The notes: generated by a model not told the origin, from the letters alone. 64,000 nucleotides of DNA from Jaltomata sinuosa (GCA_003996215.1 QJPP01001807.1:346501-410500), one strand, 5' to 3'; counted from the stretch's first letter, positions 1-11,737 are shown. Made by a program: numbers and translations.

Positions 1-1214
1 TCTCATGATTCTACTATGAAATTTACTATTAAATTGCATGATTTTGCATGGGTTTTTATATGTGAATTCCTATTTCATGAATTGAAGGCTAATTATAGCA
101 AATTTTACATGCATGAATTGATTCAAGTAAATTGGAGAATTGATAGCATGGTTTCATGAATTTCAAGCAAGTGCAACCTAGTTCTTATGTTTTATGAAAG
201 TACATGTTATTATTAAATTACACTAGGGCCATGCAAGTTTTCAAGTTATGAATTGTTATGCAAGACAAGACACCCGATGTTCCATCAATACTCATGAATT
301 ATTTTTTAAATCAACGTTTGTAAGTAGTATAAAGATCCGGGTTCTGAACATGCTTATGAACAAGCTTTGACATCTAGATATGACACATGTACGTGAGCCA
401 CATGTTATGTTTTGGGAGTAGTATTTAGCATCGAGCGATGAGGGTCAATTACCCGAGTTCAAAACTATGTTGCCACTATAGGTTGCCCTCTGTGTCCTAT
501 GACAGGATCCTTATGACATGGTTCTAACCTTATACGGTTAGGACAACCTTTTTCAGTGTGGGTACATGACACTGGACTTCATATAGCTCATCATGGTTTA
601 TGCCGGTTAAGAGAAACTCCTGCATGATTATTTTTAAGCTAGAAAGTTATATGACACTCTACTTGGAATCTTGACTTTATTTCATGATTTATTTCTTATA
701 TCTTGATATTTACTTATGATATCTCTTTATATGAACGAGATCATTTTAAGCATGTTTTAAGTATATTTTTATCACAATTATGCATATCTCGCATACTCGG
801 TACATCCTATAGTACTGACGCATATTTTGCGTTCTAACCTTTTGATGATGCAGACTCAAGCTCCTTCCCTCAGGCATGTGGCTAGAGACCACATGCCATT
901 CCAGTCAGTGTTGGTGAGTCCTCATTGTTCAAGGGCCGATTACTTTCGTACTTTGTGTTATCTAGGGTCTTTTCCTAGTAACTCCTTGTGTCATGTGTAG
1001 AGGTTTTTTAGACATAGACGGTATTTGAGTCTCTCTTTGGATTATTTTTTTCATTGACTTTATCATTTATGGATTGGGTTGCCTAGATTCCTATTTATGC
1101 TTCCGTTATATTTTCTCGTGAATGCCTATGTTATGCTATGACCAAGGGTTAAATTGGGGCACTTGTGATCTCGAGTTCCGTGTTATGTCTAGGGGGTAGC
1201 CTCAGGGCATGAAA
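1..1214 (+). repeat. 5' LTR of chromovirus A (left-truncated)
   Basis: The sequence is similar to 6947-7164 over its first part, and its last part resembles the end of the solo LTR at 20100-20177 (shared words such as tagcctc near the end). The end at about 1214 is set by the primer-binding site that follows four bases later; the expected terminal TGACA has decayed to TGAAA. The U3 region with the short-palindrome array lies outside the window. Nothing coding is seen. Confidence 0.85.
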
Positions 1215-1218
1215 AACT

Positions 1219-1230
1219 TGGTATTAGAGC
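1219..1230 (+). other. Primer-binding site, initiator tRNA-Met type
   Basis: The 12 bases differ by one transition from the plant tRNA-iMet primer site TGGTATCAGAGC. They lie four bases after the LTR end, the usual place for priming of minus-strand DNA. The intact form is seen at the same place in chromovirus E (59995-60006, minus strand). Confidence 0.85.
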
Positions 1231-1350
1231 CTCAAGTTGAAGAGTCTTAGGGTGTGTCTTAGGAAAACCTTCACTTCTCTCTTGATCAATATCGTGCAAT
1301 AGAGTTTAACTCTATTAATCCTCTAATCCAATCTTTATGCATTTCAGATT

Positions 1351-2550
1351 ATGCCTCACCGGGCCAATGCCCAAAATGCGAATCCTCCAATTCCAAACAC
1401 TGAGGTCACAAATGCAGATTTTAGAAATGCCATTCATATGCAAGCTTAGACTATGGTCGCTCAGCCAATCAGCAGGCTCCTATCCCCGTCCACCCTCAAG
1501 GTGGAGTTGCGACCCGAGTTTGAGATTTTATTTGCATGAACCCACTTGAGTTCTGGGGTTCGAAAGTTGGTGAGGATCCATAAAATTTCTTGGAGGAGGT
1601 AAAGAAGATCGTTGGTGTAATGCTAGTGGTTGATATTGAGGGTGTTAAGATAGATTCCTATCAACTCAAGGACGTGGCTCATATTTGGTTCGCTTCATGA
1701 AAAGATGCTAGGGCTAAGGATGTGGTCCCTATGATGTGGGAATACTTTGAGAGATCTTTCCTTGACTAGTTCTTCCCGGGGGAGTTGAGGCAAGCCAATG
1801 TGGAAGAGTTTGTGAATTTGAGGCAAGGTTCCATGTCGGTTCAGGAGTACGGATTGAAGTTCACCCAGATTTCTAGGTATGCTCCTTCCATGGTGGCTGA
1901 CCCATGGGATGAAATGAGTAAGTATGTTTATGGAGTATCAGATTTGGTAAAGAAGAAGTGTAAGTTCGCAATGCTTTTGGGTGACATGGATATTTCTCTA
2001 CTTATGACTCATGCCCAACAGATCGAGGGAGACAAGTTGAGGGATATGGCAATGTAGAACAAAAGGGTTAGATCAGAGAGTTCAGGTTTTGGCCATCATA
2101 GGTCCAGAGGTGGACATCGCTCTTTGTTCCAGAATAAATCATTAGGGATCGTTCATTCTTCAGCTAGTGCTCCTACCCAGGCCTTCAGGCCTCGTCATGA
2201 TCAGAAAGGTAGGGGATCAGGTGATTATTTATAGTCTTAGGGGAGTGTTGCAAAGGGATCTTCCCACCCTATTTGCAACAAGTGCGGGAAGAATCACCCG
2301 AGAGAGTGTCGTTATGGCACAAGTGCATGCTTTGGGTGTGGACAGGCTGGACACATTATTATGGATTGCCCTTTATCTAAGAAGGGACAGGGAGGTGGTA
2401 GGGCTCAGTCTTCCCCAGCAGTATCAGGAGGTCGACCAGCCCAGCAGGGCACTGCTTCTAGTTTTGGTAGTCCTCTTTAGAACTGCCTTTATGCCATGTC
2501 CTCATGCTAGGACCAGGATAGTTCTCCGAACGTTGTTACTGGTATGTTAA
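1351..2550 (+). pseudogene. gag: gag of chromovirus A, broken
   Basis: The start is taken at the ATG at 1351, where the sequence begins MPHRAN, matching the gag start of element E at 59801 (MPPRH). The Retrotrans_gag core is best preserved at 1785-2057 (words MRQANVEEFVNLRQGS, QEYGLKFTQ), with W-rich segments upstream in other frames. A CCHC zinc knuckle of nucleocapsid type (CNKCGKNHPREC, then CFGCGQ..H....C) lies at about 2270-2370 but in a different frame from the core, so at least one frameshift separates them. A stop follows the core at 2056. Gag would package element RNA into cytoplasmic virus-like particles; this copy cannot make a full product. Confidence 0.85.
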
Positions 2551-3049
2551 ACGTATTTTCCTTCGATGTGTATGCTTTATTAGACCCTGGTGCCTCCTTA
2601 TATTTTGTGACTCCTTATGTGGCTTACAAGTTCGAAATTAGTTCTGAATAGCTTTTAGAACCCTTTTGTGTATCTACTCCTGTTGGTGAGTCAGTCTTAG
2701 CCAAAAGAATCTACCAAAATAGCCCTATATCTGTCCTTCATAGAGTCACTTCAACGGATCTAGTAGAGTTGGAGATGATTGATTTTGATGTTAATCTTGG
2801 TATGGATTGGTTGTATGCATGTTATGCCTCAGTTGATTATTGTACTCGAGTCATCAGTTTCAAGTTTTTGAACGAACCTGTATTAGAGTGGCAGGGTAGT
2901 CCTCCATCCTCAAAGGGTCATTTCATATCTTAACTTAAGGCTAGGAAGATAATTTCTAAGGGTTATGTCTATCATATAGTTCAGGTTGCGGAGACAAAGT
3001 CCAAACCCCATCTCTTCTGTCAGTTCCTGTTGTGAGTGAGTTTCTATAA
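2551..3049 (+). pseudogene. Aspartic protease of chromovirus A, broken
   Basis: The region reads LLDPGASL at about 2578-2600, where DPGA stands for the DTG/DSG catalytic triad in these chromoviruses. It continues through TPYVAYKFEI to LGMDWL at about 2800, the flap-end motif of retropepsins. Stops interrupt the frame at 2649 and 2932. The homologue in element E (58576 downwards on the minus strand) is open over the same stretch, so the call rests on within-window similarity as well as motifs. Its role would be to cleave the Gag-Pol polyprotein. Confidence 0.8.
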
Positions 3050-4483
3050 ATGTTTCCCAAGGATTTGCCCGGAGTCCCTCCCGAGTGGGAGATCGACTTT
3101 GGAATAGATATTCTTTCAGATACGCATCCTATCTCTATTCCTCCCTATAGGATGGCTCAAGCAGAACTTATGGAATTGAAGGACCAGTTGAAATACCTTT
3201 TTTATCAGGGTTTTATTCAACCCAGCATTTCTCCATGGGGTGCTCTAGTCCTTTTCGTGCGAAAGAAAGATGGTTCCTTCAGAATGTGTATCGACTACCG
3301 TCAGTTAAACAAGGTCACAATCAAGAATAAGTATCCCATTCCTAGGATTGATGACTTGTTCGATCAGCTTCAGGGTGCCAGTTACTTTGCCAAGATTGAC
3401 CTTAGATCCGATTATCATCAACTTCGGTTTCGAGAGTGTGAAATTCCAAAGACGGCCTTTAGAACTCGGTATGGTCATTATGAATTTGTGGTTATGTCTT
3501 TTGGACTAACGAATGCTCCTACAGCCTTTATAGATTTGATGAACCGTGTGTTCACGCAGTATTTGGATATGTTTGTGATTTTGTTCATTGATGATATCCT
3601 TATCTACTCTTGGAGTAAGGAGGAGCATGCAGACTATTTGAGAGTGGTGTTGCAAACTCTCAAGGATCGGCAGTTATTTGCTAAGTTTATCAAGTGTGAG
3701 TTTTGGATGTAGCTTGTTTCTTTTCTGGGTCATATTGTGACTAGAGATGGTATTCGAGTTGATTCTCAAAAGATTAAGGCAGTAAAGAACTGGCCTAGAC
3801 GCACTTCCCCGTATGATATTAGGAGCTTTTCGGGTTTGGCTGGTTATTACAGAAGATTTGTGGAAGGGTTTTCTTCCATTGCTTCCCCATTGACTCAGTT
3901 GACTCAGAAGAAGGTGAAATTTCAGTGGTCTGATCTATGTGAGAAGAACTTTCAGGATTTGAAGACTAGGTTGACCATAACCCCAGTATTGACTCTACCC
4001 GAGGGCCTAGATGACTTTGTGGTGTATTGTGATGCTTCCAGGATTGGTTTGGGTTGTGTGTTGATGCAGCGTGGTAAGGTGATTGCTTATGCTTTTAGAC
4101 AGCTTAAGACTCACGAGAAGAACTACCCTACTCATGATATTGAGTTGGCGGCCGTGGTTTTTGCTTTGAAGATTTAGAGACACTATTTGTGTGGTGCTCA
4201 TGTGGATGTATTCACTAATCATAAGAGTCTTCAGTGTGTGTTCACTCAAAATGAATTGAATCTTTGTCAGAGAAGGTGGATTAAGCTTCTTAAGAATTAT
4301 GATATGAGTGGGCTTTACCATCCGGGTAAAGCCAATGTCGTGGCAGATGCACTGAGTAGGTTGTCCATGGGTAGTTTGTCTTCGGTTAAGGACAAAAAGA
4401 AGGAATTGGCCAAGGATGTTCATCGACTTGCCCGATTAGAGGTTTGTCTTATGGATTCAACAGAAGGTGGTGTTATCATTTAG
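3050..4483 (+). pseudogene. pol: Reverse transcriptase and RNase H of chromovirus A, interrupted
   Basis: The first open block (3050-3712) holds the RT finger and palm: FPKDLPGVPPE, the RKKDGSFRMCIDYRQLNKV block, DLRSDYHQL and the YxDD-type catalytic motif as FIDDILIYS, both Asp present. A TAG at 3710 breaks it, where a Gln is expected. The second block (3737-4177) carries the RT thumb, the SGLAGYYRRFVEGFS connection and the RNase H start with its first catalytic Asp in YCDASRIGLG; a TAG at 4175 replaces the Trp expected in WRHYL. The third block (4187-4483) ends RNase H with HPGKANVVADALSR. The RT motifs are intact, so inactivation is by stops rather than loss of catalytic residues. Confidence 0.92.
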
Positions 4484-5938
4484 AATAGTTCTGAATCATC
4501 CTTGGTAGCTGAGGTGAAAGAAAAGCAAGACAGTGATCCTATTTTGCACAAGTTGAAGGGTGCCGTCTATCAGCAAAGAGTAGAGGTTTTCTCGCAAGGG
4601 GGAGATGGTGTGCTTCGATATCAGGGTCGATTATGTGTTCCTGACATAGATGGGTTGAGATAGCACATCTTGACAGAGGCTCATAGCTACAGGTATTCTA
4701 TTTACCTCAGTGCCACCAAGATGTACGGTTACCTACGAGAAGTCTATTGGTGGAATGGCATGAAGAGGGACATAGCAGGTTTTGTGGCTAAGTGTCCCAT
4801 CTTTCAACAAGTGAAGGTAGAGAATCAATGACTGGGTGGTATGACTCAGGATATTGATCTTCCTACTTGTTAATAGGAAGCGATCAATATGGATTTCATT
4901 ACTAGTTTACCTTATACTCAAAGGCAACATGATTCTATTTGGGTGATTGTTGACCGGATGACTAAGTCATCCCACTTCTTAGATGTTAAATCTACTAATT
5001 TAGCAGATGATTATGCCAGACTCTACATTCAGGAGATAGTCCGATTGCATGGTGTTCCATTGTCTATCATTTCGGACAGGGGTACTCAGTTTACATCCCA
5101 GTTTTAGAAGTCGTTTCAAAAAGGTCTTGGTACTCAGGTAAAGCTTAGCACAACATTTCACCCATAGACGGATGGCCAGGCATAGCGTACTATTAATACT
5201 TTGGAGGATATTTTGAGAGCTTGTGTAATTAATTTCAAAGATAATTGGGATGATCACTTAACTCTTATCGAGTTTTCCTACAACAACAGTTTCCATTCTA
5301 GCATCCAGATGGCTCTTTGTGAGGTAGTTTATGGTCGGAGGTATAGGTATCCTATCAGTTGGTTTGAGGTAGCTTTGATTGGCCCACATTCAGTTCATGA
5401 GACTATGGAGAAAGTGCAGACCATTAGGGAGAGGTTGAAGACCGCTCAGAGTCGACATAAATCATTTGTGAATGTGAGAAGAAGAGAGTTAGGGTTTGAG
5501 GTTGATGATTAGGTCTTTCTGAAGGTGTCACCCATAAAGAGTGTGATGAGGTTTGGTAAGAAAGGGAAACTCTGTCCCCGTTATATAGGTCCCTACCAAA
5601 TTCAGAGGAGAGTTGGTAGTGTTGCTTATGAGTTAGAGTTGCCAACTAGTCTTGAAGCGGTTCATTCGGTTTTCCATGTGTCCTTGTTGAAAAAGTGTAT
5701 TGGTGACCCAGCCTTGGTTGTTCCTTTAGAGGATGTGGGGGTGAATGATAACCTCACTTATGAGGAAGTTCCGCTGGAAATTCTTGATCGTCAGATTCAG
5801 AGGTTGAGAAACAAAGAATTCGCTTTGGTGAAAGTCCTTTGGAGGAATCGATTAGTTGAGGGAGCTACTTGGGAAGTAGAAGAAGCCATGAAAGCTGAGT
5901 ACCCTCATCTCTTTCCTTCCAATCCAGTTTCATCTTGA
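4484..5938 (+). pseudogene. int: Integrase with C-terminal chromodomain of chromovirus A, interrupted
   Basis: The N-terminal zinc-binding segment is at about 4670-4810 (EAHSYRYSIY, CPIFQQVK; the second Cys of the HHCC set is replaced). The catalytic core begins at 4889 (MDFITSLP, DSIWVIVDRMTKSSHF) and includes LSIISDRGTQFTSQF, giving the first two residues of the DD35E triad. Stops at 5105, 5165 and 5180 break the third part. The GPY/F-like module follows at 5525 (RYIGPYQIQRRVG.VAYELELP). The last 60 residues, ending at the TGA at 5936, form the chromodomain (VKVLWRN, EGATWEVE), which in chromoviruses binds methylated histone H3 and directs insertion into heterochromatin. The homologue in E at 55215-55994 is open across several of these stops. 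Confidence 0.9.
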
Positions 5939-6157
5939 GGTAGTAGTTTCCACCTTAGTATGTTCCTCCGATTCCATTCCATCAGTTTCTCTCATGATCC
6001 TAACATGCATTCATGTTTTTATGTAGTTTGTTCAATCATGTTTTAAGTTTAAAAGCTCAGTTTTCATGTTTGTCCTTAAATTTTCTTGTTTTGTTGCTTG
6101 GTTGAGTTGTTTTCTCTCCAATTTTCCTTGCTTTGTCTTCATTCGAGGATGAATGAT

Positions 6158-6173
6158 CCCAAGGGGGAGATAT
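6158..6173 (+). other. Polypurine tract of chromovirus A
   Basis: A purine run (aagggggagatat) sits immediately before the TGTAACACCCC that starts the 3' LTR. About 20 bases upstream is the cattcgaggatgaatga word that also precedes the LTRs of W and E. It would prime plus-strand DNA synthesis. Confidence 0.85.
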
Positions 6174-7164
6174 TGTAACACCCCAGAATTTGAACCAACT
6201 ATCAAACTCAGAATCCAGAACTTTTGCTGCATTTGTTGATCACCACGGGTGTCAAAACTCTGACAGGCCATGGGGCATGTCGTGGGAATCATCCTGTAGC
6301 TCTGAGCTACAAAACTCTCCAGCCTAACAAGAAATATCGATCGGCGTCATAGTAGCGACGGCCTGTGAGGGTACACCATCGGAACCCTCCAGTGGTTTTC
6401 CCCTATGTCTCCTTTTGCTCTAACCCGTATCGCGGTGGCGACGGGCCGTTGGAACGTGTCGTTAGAATCTTACAGAAGTCCCAGACCCTAGGTAGACTTT
6501 CCCGATGCCTTGGTTCGATGGGCCATCGTGGGTGCGATGCCCATCGGGTAGCCCATGAGGCGGGAATTTCTGTAGCTTTTATTTTAAGTCCCAGGGGTAT
6601 TTTTATAATTTCCTACCATTTTAACTATTAAGTGAGGTTGTTTTGACCACTTTTAGTAGGGTTTCATCCTTAATTAGCCTAAGTCTTTCCTTATTCCTCA
6701 TTCATCTCCCAAAAAGCGGAAATAACTTCTTCAAGCTCCAAGTTCAAGCTCTATAGCAAGGGATTCAATTCCAAGTCTCCATGCTTCTCACCCAAGGTTT
6801 AGAAAGCTTTAATTCAGGTATGTGGGCATTGTATAAGGGATTCTTCCACCCTTATTCCCAAAACCCCAATTCTTCATATGAATTTTCATGAATTTCAAAT
6901 TAGGGTTCTTACCTAATTCTTATGGGCTTTGCTATAAACTATTTTCTCATGATTCTACTATGAAATTGACTATTAAATTGCATGATTTTGCATGGGTTCT
7001 TACATGTGAATTACTATTTCATGAATTAAAGGCTAATTATAGCAAATTTTACATGCATGAATTGATTCAAGTAAATTTGAGAAATTGATAGCATGATTTC
7101 ATGACTTTCAAGTAAGTGCATGCCTAGTTCCTATATTTTATGAAAGTATATGTTATTATGAAAT
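6174..7164 (+). repeat. 3' LTR of chromovirus A (3' half missing)
   Basis: The LTR starts TGTAACACCCC after the polypurine tract. At about 6240-6560 it holds a cluster of short self-complementary words built on CGATGG/CCATCG; 6516-6528 is a perfect example with one central base. A TATA-like TTTATAATT follows at 6602-6610. Similarity to the 5' LTR stops at about 7164, where family 2 LTR sequence begins, so roughly the last 1 kb has been lost or displaced. Confidence 0.85.
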
Positions 7165-7867
7165 TGAACTATACTTGTTGTTGCGAGGATCCCAGGTATG
7201 TGTTTCTTTCTTGTGCCTGTGATGTGTATTCTTTTAGCTAGCCATATGTATTGTTCCTACTTGTATTCCTTCTATGCTAGATTCTATGTACTTCTTCGTT
7301 GCCTTCTGTGACTAGTTGTTTTTTCTATTCTTCTTATTACTGCTCTTTATCTTATATATGCCTAGTCAGCCTATGATACCTACTGTGTATCAGCTGCTTT
7401 GCAGTTGGTGCTCATACTACACTCTGTATCTTCTGGTGCAGATCCTAGTGTGGGAAATCACCGTTAGCTTATTAGAGACTCGTGCGAGGAGCTGTTTTTG
7501 AGATATTTCAGGCTAAGGGTGAGCTCTTGGCGATCGGAGCTTAGATTTTAGTAATCTTTTATATCATGTACTCTATTACTACTCAGAGACATCTGTATAT
7601 GTTATTTTTGATCCTTTGTACTCCTTATATGTAGTTCTAGCTTTATACTATGATACTAGGTTTTGGAGTTTTGGTTTAGCTTCCGCATATATATATATAT
7701 TCCTGGATCTACTTTCTTCAACTTATTTCCCTTGCTTCTGCTTATTTATATCATTCTTCTACTAAATTTTTAGATGGTTGCCCATTACTAACCGTTCTGG
7801 GCTACGGGGATTGGCTTGCCTACTGGGGTTGTAGGTGCTACCATGACCGAGAAATTGAGTCATGACA
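7165..7867 (+). repeat. 5' LTR of element B (only the last ~700 bp)
   Basis: This matches the reverse complement of about 46680-47378, the last part of the 2.5-kb family 2 LTR. The first ~1.8 kb is absent, cut at the junction with chromovirus A. It ends in TGACA three bases before the primer site. It contains a short (at)n run near 7690. Confidence 0.8.
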
Positions 7868-7870
7868 GCT

Positions 7871-7882
7871 TGGTATCAGAGA
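7871..7882 (+). other. Primer-binding site of element B (tRNA-iMet type)
   Basis: TGGTATCAGAGA follows the LTR end TGACA after three bases. Only the last base differs from the consensus TGGTATCAGAGC. Confidence 0.85.
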
Positions 7883-8079
7883 CTATGTTCACTGGTATCA
7901 TCGATATAGGAGCTAATGTCTAGTAGAGTCCTGCAGATTAGGGCAGATACGTCCATACTTAATGTTTAGGATGCTATAGTGAAATCTTAGGAAATATGAC
8001 TCTCTTATTTGCTTCTGTATCATGAATAATCCTTGAGAATTTCTTGAAATCTCACTTGTTCTCGTTCATTCTTCCGCAG

Positions 8080-9300
8080 ATGGCTCGTATGAGATCATTG
8101 GCTCTAGGCGGAGATGAGCCCCTGACTCTAGCTAGGGGTCGGGGAGGTTGTAGAGGTAGGGGTTGAGGCGTCCCCGAGTAGCGGCACCTTCTAGAGCTTC
8201 TAGAGTTGAGAGAGAGCTCGAGTATGATTATAAGCCAGAGTTTGCTCCTGAGCAGTATGTGGGCCAGGGGCAGCCCAGGTACAACCAGCTCTAGTGCTAG
8301 CGTCAACCCCATCTTAGTCTTCAGATATTCGGGGCTTACTGTTATAGTTGTTGGGTATGATTGGAGAGCGGCCTTCTGAGGCAACATAGACATCTGCTCA
8401 AGGGGCAGCCCTGGGTGCACTGAGTTCAGGATCGCAGTCTATTACTGCAGCACCCTGTGCTGAGGTTATTCTGGTCCCATCAGTTGCACAACCTCTTGAT
8501 CCTCGCCCAGCTATGACAGAGATAGAGCAGAAGGCGTTGGGTAGATTCTTAAGATTGGCACCTTCGAGGTTTGCTGGTACTTTTGGGCAGGACCCCATGA
8601 CTTTATTACTACTTATGAGGAGATATTGCACCATCTGAGGTTATTAGAGACTCACAGGGTTGGCTATACTATATATCAGCTGGAGGGCCCAATGAAGTTA
8701 TCGTGGAGGGCCCAGGTTGCTTGCAGACCATCATCGTCACCTTCTTTGACTTTGTCCAAGTTGTATGAGGCCTTTATGGCCAAGTTCTTACCTCAGAGCG
8801 ATAGAGAGAGGAGTTCATCAGACTTACTCAGGATACTATGACCGTCTCAGAGTACGAGACCCATTTCCATCAGCTTGCTCCATTTGGGGCCATAATTATG
8901 CCTACTGAGTCTGACAAAGTCCATAGATTTGTTTGGGGGTTACAGAGATAGTTTAGAGAGCCTGCAGATATATTATTTACTAGTGGTCGTTCATTCCAGG
9001 CTATTGCGGACTATGCCCGTACTGTAGAGGATTTGCATCATCGTGACACCGGGGCCAGCTACAGTGGATCTCATTACGGTGGTAGGGGTTCCGGCTAGTA
9101 GGACTGAGGTTATCAGCCGCAGAGGCACCAGGGTCAATCTAGTCGACTGGTTTAGGCTTCACTTCAGCTTTCTGGTTCTTAGTTTGAGTAGGGTTAGAGT
9201 AGTCAACGTGGTCAGTCTTCGAGAGGTACTACTTCTACGGCATCAAGTCGAGGAGGCCACACAGGTTCAGCAGGTTTATCTCGGCAGGGTGGGCCATAAG
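8080..9300 (+). pseudogene. gag: gag of element B, broken
   Basis: The start is the ATG at 8080 (MARMRSLALGG), which aligns with the family 2 gag start at 46466 on the minus strand. After 28 codons, ending GCRGRG, there is a TGA at 8164-8166; the minus-strand copy has a TGA at the same aligned codon. The conserved gag core follows in shifted frames: TEIEQKALGRFLRL near 8510, then YQLEGPMKLSWRAQVACRPSS and LYEAFMAKFLPQSDRE at 8626-8841. The downstream part is rich in Gln, Gly and Ser. At least three frame breaks are present, so no full Gag can be made by ordinary decoding. Confidence 0.8.
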
Positions 9301-9310
9301 ATCCTTGGAA

Positions 9311-9420
9311 TGAGTGTGGAGTCAACGATTAATTTGCTAGAGATTGCCCCCAGTGGGGTATAGCCTGCTATGAGTGCAGAGTTAGTGGTCATTTTGCTAG
9401 AGATTGCCCCCAGTGGGGTA
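9311..9420 (+). repeat. Tandemly duplicated zinc-knuckle coding unit in gag of B
   Basis: Two units start at 9311 and 9371, exactly 60 bp apart, and share an identical end (…RDCPQWG). The second encodes a full CCHC knuckle (CYECRVSGHFARDC); the first has lost its His and first Cys context. The minus-strand family 2 copy at 45050-45170 has the same 60-bp duplication, so it is ancestral to the family. The second copy's TAG/IAC junction sits at 9361. Confidence 0.8.
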
Positions 9421-9599
9421 CAATTCAGCCAGCCGCTCTGCCGGCTCAACCTATTCACTCAGTTCATCAACTGGCTTGAAGAGGTAGTGGTCAGGGTAGA
9501 GGTGGTAACCCACGGTGGTAGGGATGACGGTCAGTCATGTGGTGGTCGCCGTCAGTTCTATGCAGTCCTTGGGAGACTGGAGGCAGAGGCCTCAAATGC

Positions 9600-9948
9600 T
9601 ATGATCACAAGCACAATTTTTGTATGCCATCGACCAACTTATGCTTTATTTGATCCTGGATCTACATGTTCATACGTATCTTCCTACTTTATGCCTTGTT
9701 TGGGGTTGGCTAGTGAGCCATTATCTATTCCTGTTTCTTTTTTGACTCCAATAGGAGATTCTTTAGTAGTGGATCAGATTGTGAGATCTTGCATGATATC
9801 TGTTGGTGATTTGGAGACTTGGAGTTATTTGATGATACTTGATATGTTAGATTTTGATGTGATACTGGGCATGGTCTGGTTATCCCCTCATCATGCAGTT
9901 TTGGATTGTTATGCCAAGACCATTACCATCGCCGTGCCTGGTGGATTG
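9600..9948 (+). pseudogene. Aspartic protease of element B, truncated
   Basis: The active-site motif is YALFDPGSTCSYVS at about 9640-9680, followed by LGLASEPLSIPVS, GDSLVVDQIVRSC and the flap-end motif ILGMVWLSPHHAVLDC. The frame is open here and runs on through the junction at about 9949 into LTR sequence, stopping at 10036. The aligned protease in the minus-strand family 2 copy lies at 44500-44880. A retropepsin of this type would process Gag-Pol. Confidence 0.82.
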
Positions 9949-10255
9949 TCATGTACTCTATTACTACTCGGAGACATCTATATATATTATTTTGGATCCT
10001 TTGTACTCTTTATATATAGTTCTGGCTCTATACTATGATACCAGGTCTTGGGGTTTTTGGTTTAGCTTCCGCATAAGTATATATATTCCTGTATCTACTT
10101 TATTTAGCTTATTTCCCTTGCTTCCGCTTATTTATATCATTCTTCCGCTAAATTTTAAGATGGTATCTCATTACTAATTGTTCTATGCTACGGGGATTGG
10201 TTCGCCTACTGAAGGGTTGTAGGTGCCATTATGACCGAGAAATCGAGTCGTGACA
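9949..10255 (+). repeat. 3' LTR remnant of element B (last ~305 bp)
   Basis: This matches 7566-7867 closely, starting at catgtactctattactactc, and ends in TGACA at 10255. The preceding ~2.2 kb of a complete family 2 LTR is missing. Confidence 0.82.
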
Positions 10256-11737
10256 TGAAGTAAGCAAAACATAAGTATGCAACTGGGACATGATACACTT
10301 TATAAAACTGAAGGCTATAATAGAAATACTGAAAGTAACTTTATTTTCACTTGGGGATTTTCTTTTAACTAACAAACACCATGTGAGATCATGATGGTCC
10401 AATGTCTTTCCCACATTGGTAGAGTTGTCCTATACCTTGCGAGGGTATAAAACAAACTTAAATTATGTATCTAAACTGAGCTTCTTTTAGGATAAAAGAG
10501 GAGTCAGCTGGTTTGCAAAATGATCATATCCAATGTTGAGAATGTAATTTTGGGGCTTGCATTATCTGAACCTTTATCTATATCGGTGCTAAATAGTCCT
10601 CCTAAAAAAAAATATAATCTCATAGAGATCTTACCCCATTTTAAGGGAAAACTAAAATTATACTTTACTTTGAGTCTCTACTCAATGCTTAACTCTTTAA
10701 ACTGAACTTGCTTATGAGCCTTGCCCCAAAAAATCTTTATCTTTCTTGCTAGGTTAACTTTCACAGAAACTAGAACTTTCTTCCTTTTCAAAATCATATT
10801 CTGAAAGCTTCAAAAACAGGACTTGAAACCTTTCGTGAATACAAGATTTGAAACTTTATGACCCTTTCTCATGGAAACGAAATATATATTAACAACATCA
10901 TAAATATGTCTTTAACGATCATAAAATAACTCATGAGGTCCATATACTGAACATTAGGCTAGACCATGGAATACAATAAAAGAAGGAACACAATAACATG
11001 GTATTCAACACTTTTAGTAACTAGGATTCAACAATAATCATCTAAGATGTAAGGAGTTCAAATGAAGAAAGTTTGGGTTAAAACCCTAACTTTAATCTTT
11101 CAAAACTGATCTTCTTAGATAGAAGGTCATGGGTAATAATGGAGTTCCCTCACTATGGTAGCCTTACATACCTAAAACAAAGAGAATTCAGGGAGAAACC
11201 TGTCTTGCAGAACTCTAGACTTTGCTTGGAGAGACTTCTGATGTGGGAGATTTGGCAGAGGACTTAAGGGAGAATTCTACCGATGAAAAATACTAAGTGT
11301 AGATGCTTTTGAGGGATTAATAATTGGGCTAAGGGGTTTAGTAGGGGGGGAGGAGGACTTAATTGCCCTTAAATAGAAAAAAATAGGAAAATTTTCCGTC
11401 TAGAAGGCCTTAGGCGCACCACAGAGGCCATAATGCCAACCCAATTTCACTCCACGGAGGCCATAACTCTAACCCAAGGGTGCAACACGCCTCCCGCAGT
11501 GCTAAAGGCCTGTTTTGCTAATGTTTTGAAGTTTTCTAAAAGGTGCAGTGTGGACCCCAAAGCAGGGATCCTCCTTTGCAACACATTAATCATTTTGGGT
11601 TCCCAAAACTTCTATTTAGGCCTCAAAACTAATCCTAAATGATTTTTAAGTGATATAAGGGTCATACGACTCTATTTTCAAGCCTGAATCAGCATATGTA
11701 GCAACTTAAAAGGTGAAATAATTCTCAAGGTGTTACA
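10256..11737 (-). repeat. LTR fragment V, minus orientation
   Basis: Read on the minus strand the segment starts TGTAACACCTTGAG at 11737, a gypsy-type LTR start, and runs to the end of element B. About 200-330 bp in (11400-11570) is a cluster of gcgcaccac / aggccataa / cacgcctcccgc words, followed by a TATA-like TCTATTTAAGGG near 11371-11382. No internal region of the same element is attached, so it is a solo or truncated LTR. No coding seen. Confidence 0.55.

Larger units (their letters stand above)
1..7164 (+). mobile_element. Chromovirus A (Ty3/gypsy, Tekay/Del-like, family 1), degenerate
   Basis: The order is LTR, primer-binding site, gag, protease, RT, RNase H, integrase with chromodomain, polypurine tract, LTR, as in plant chromoviruses. 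The first 170 bases of the window recur at about 6947-7110, which identifies the two LTRs. The left LTR is cut by the window edge; the right LTR is cut at about 7164 where element B begins. Coding is broken by many in-frame stops and frameshifts, so the copy is not autonomous. The C-terminal chromodomain and the tRNA-iMet type primer site support the Tekay/Del assignment; that lineage name is an inference from motif memory. Chromovirus E and the solo LTR at 18070-20177 belong to the same family. Confidence 0.9.
7165..10255 (+). mobile_element. Element B (family 2 chromovirus), pol-less copy
   Basis: The order is partial LTR, primer site, gag with two zinc knuckles, protease, then directly the end of the LTR. 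RT, RNase H, integrase and the first part of the 3' LTR are missing: the interior jumps at about 9949 from protease to a sequence matching 7566-7867. The same family is present in fuller form on the minus strand at 42228-50210. The copy resembles gag-retaining non-autonomous elements, although a simple deletion explains it equally well. The terminal TGACA at 10251-10255 is intact. Confidence 0.8.
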
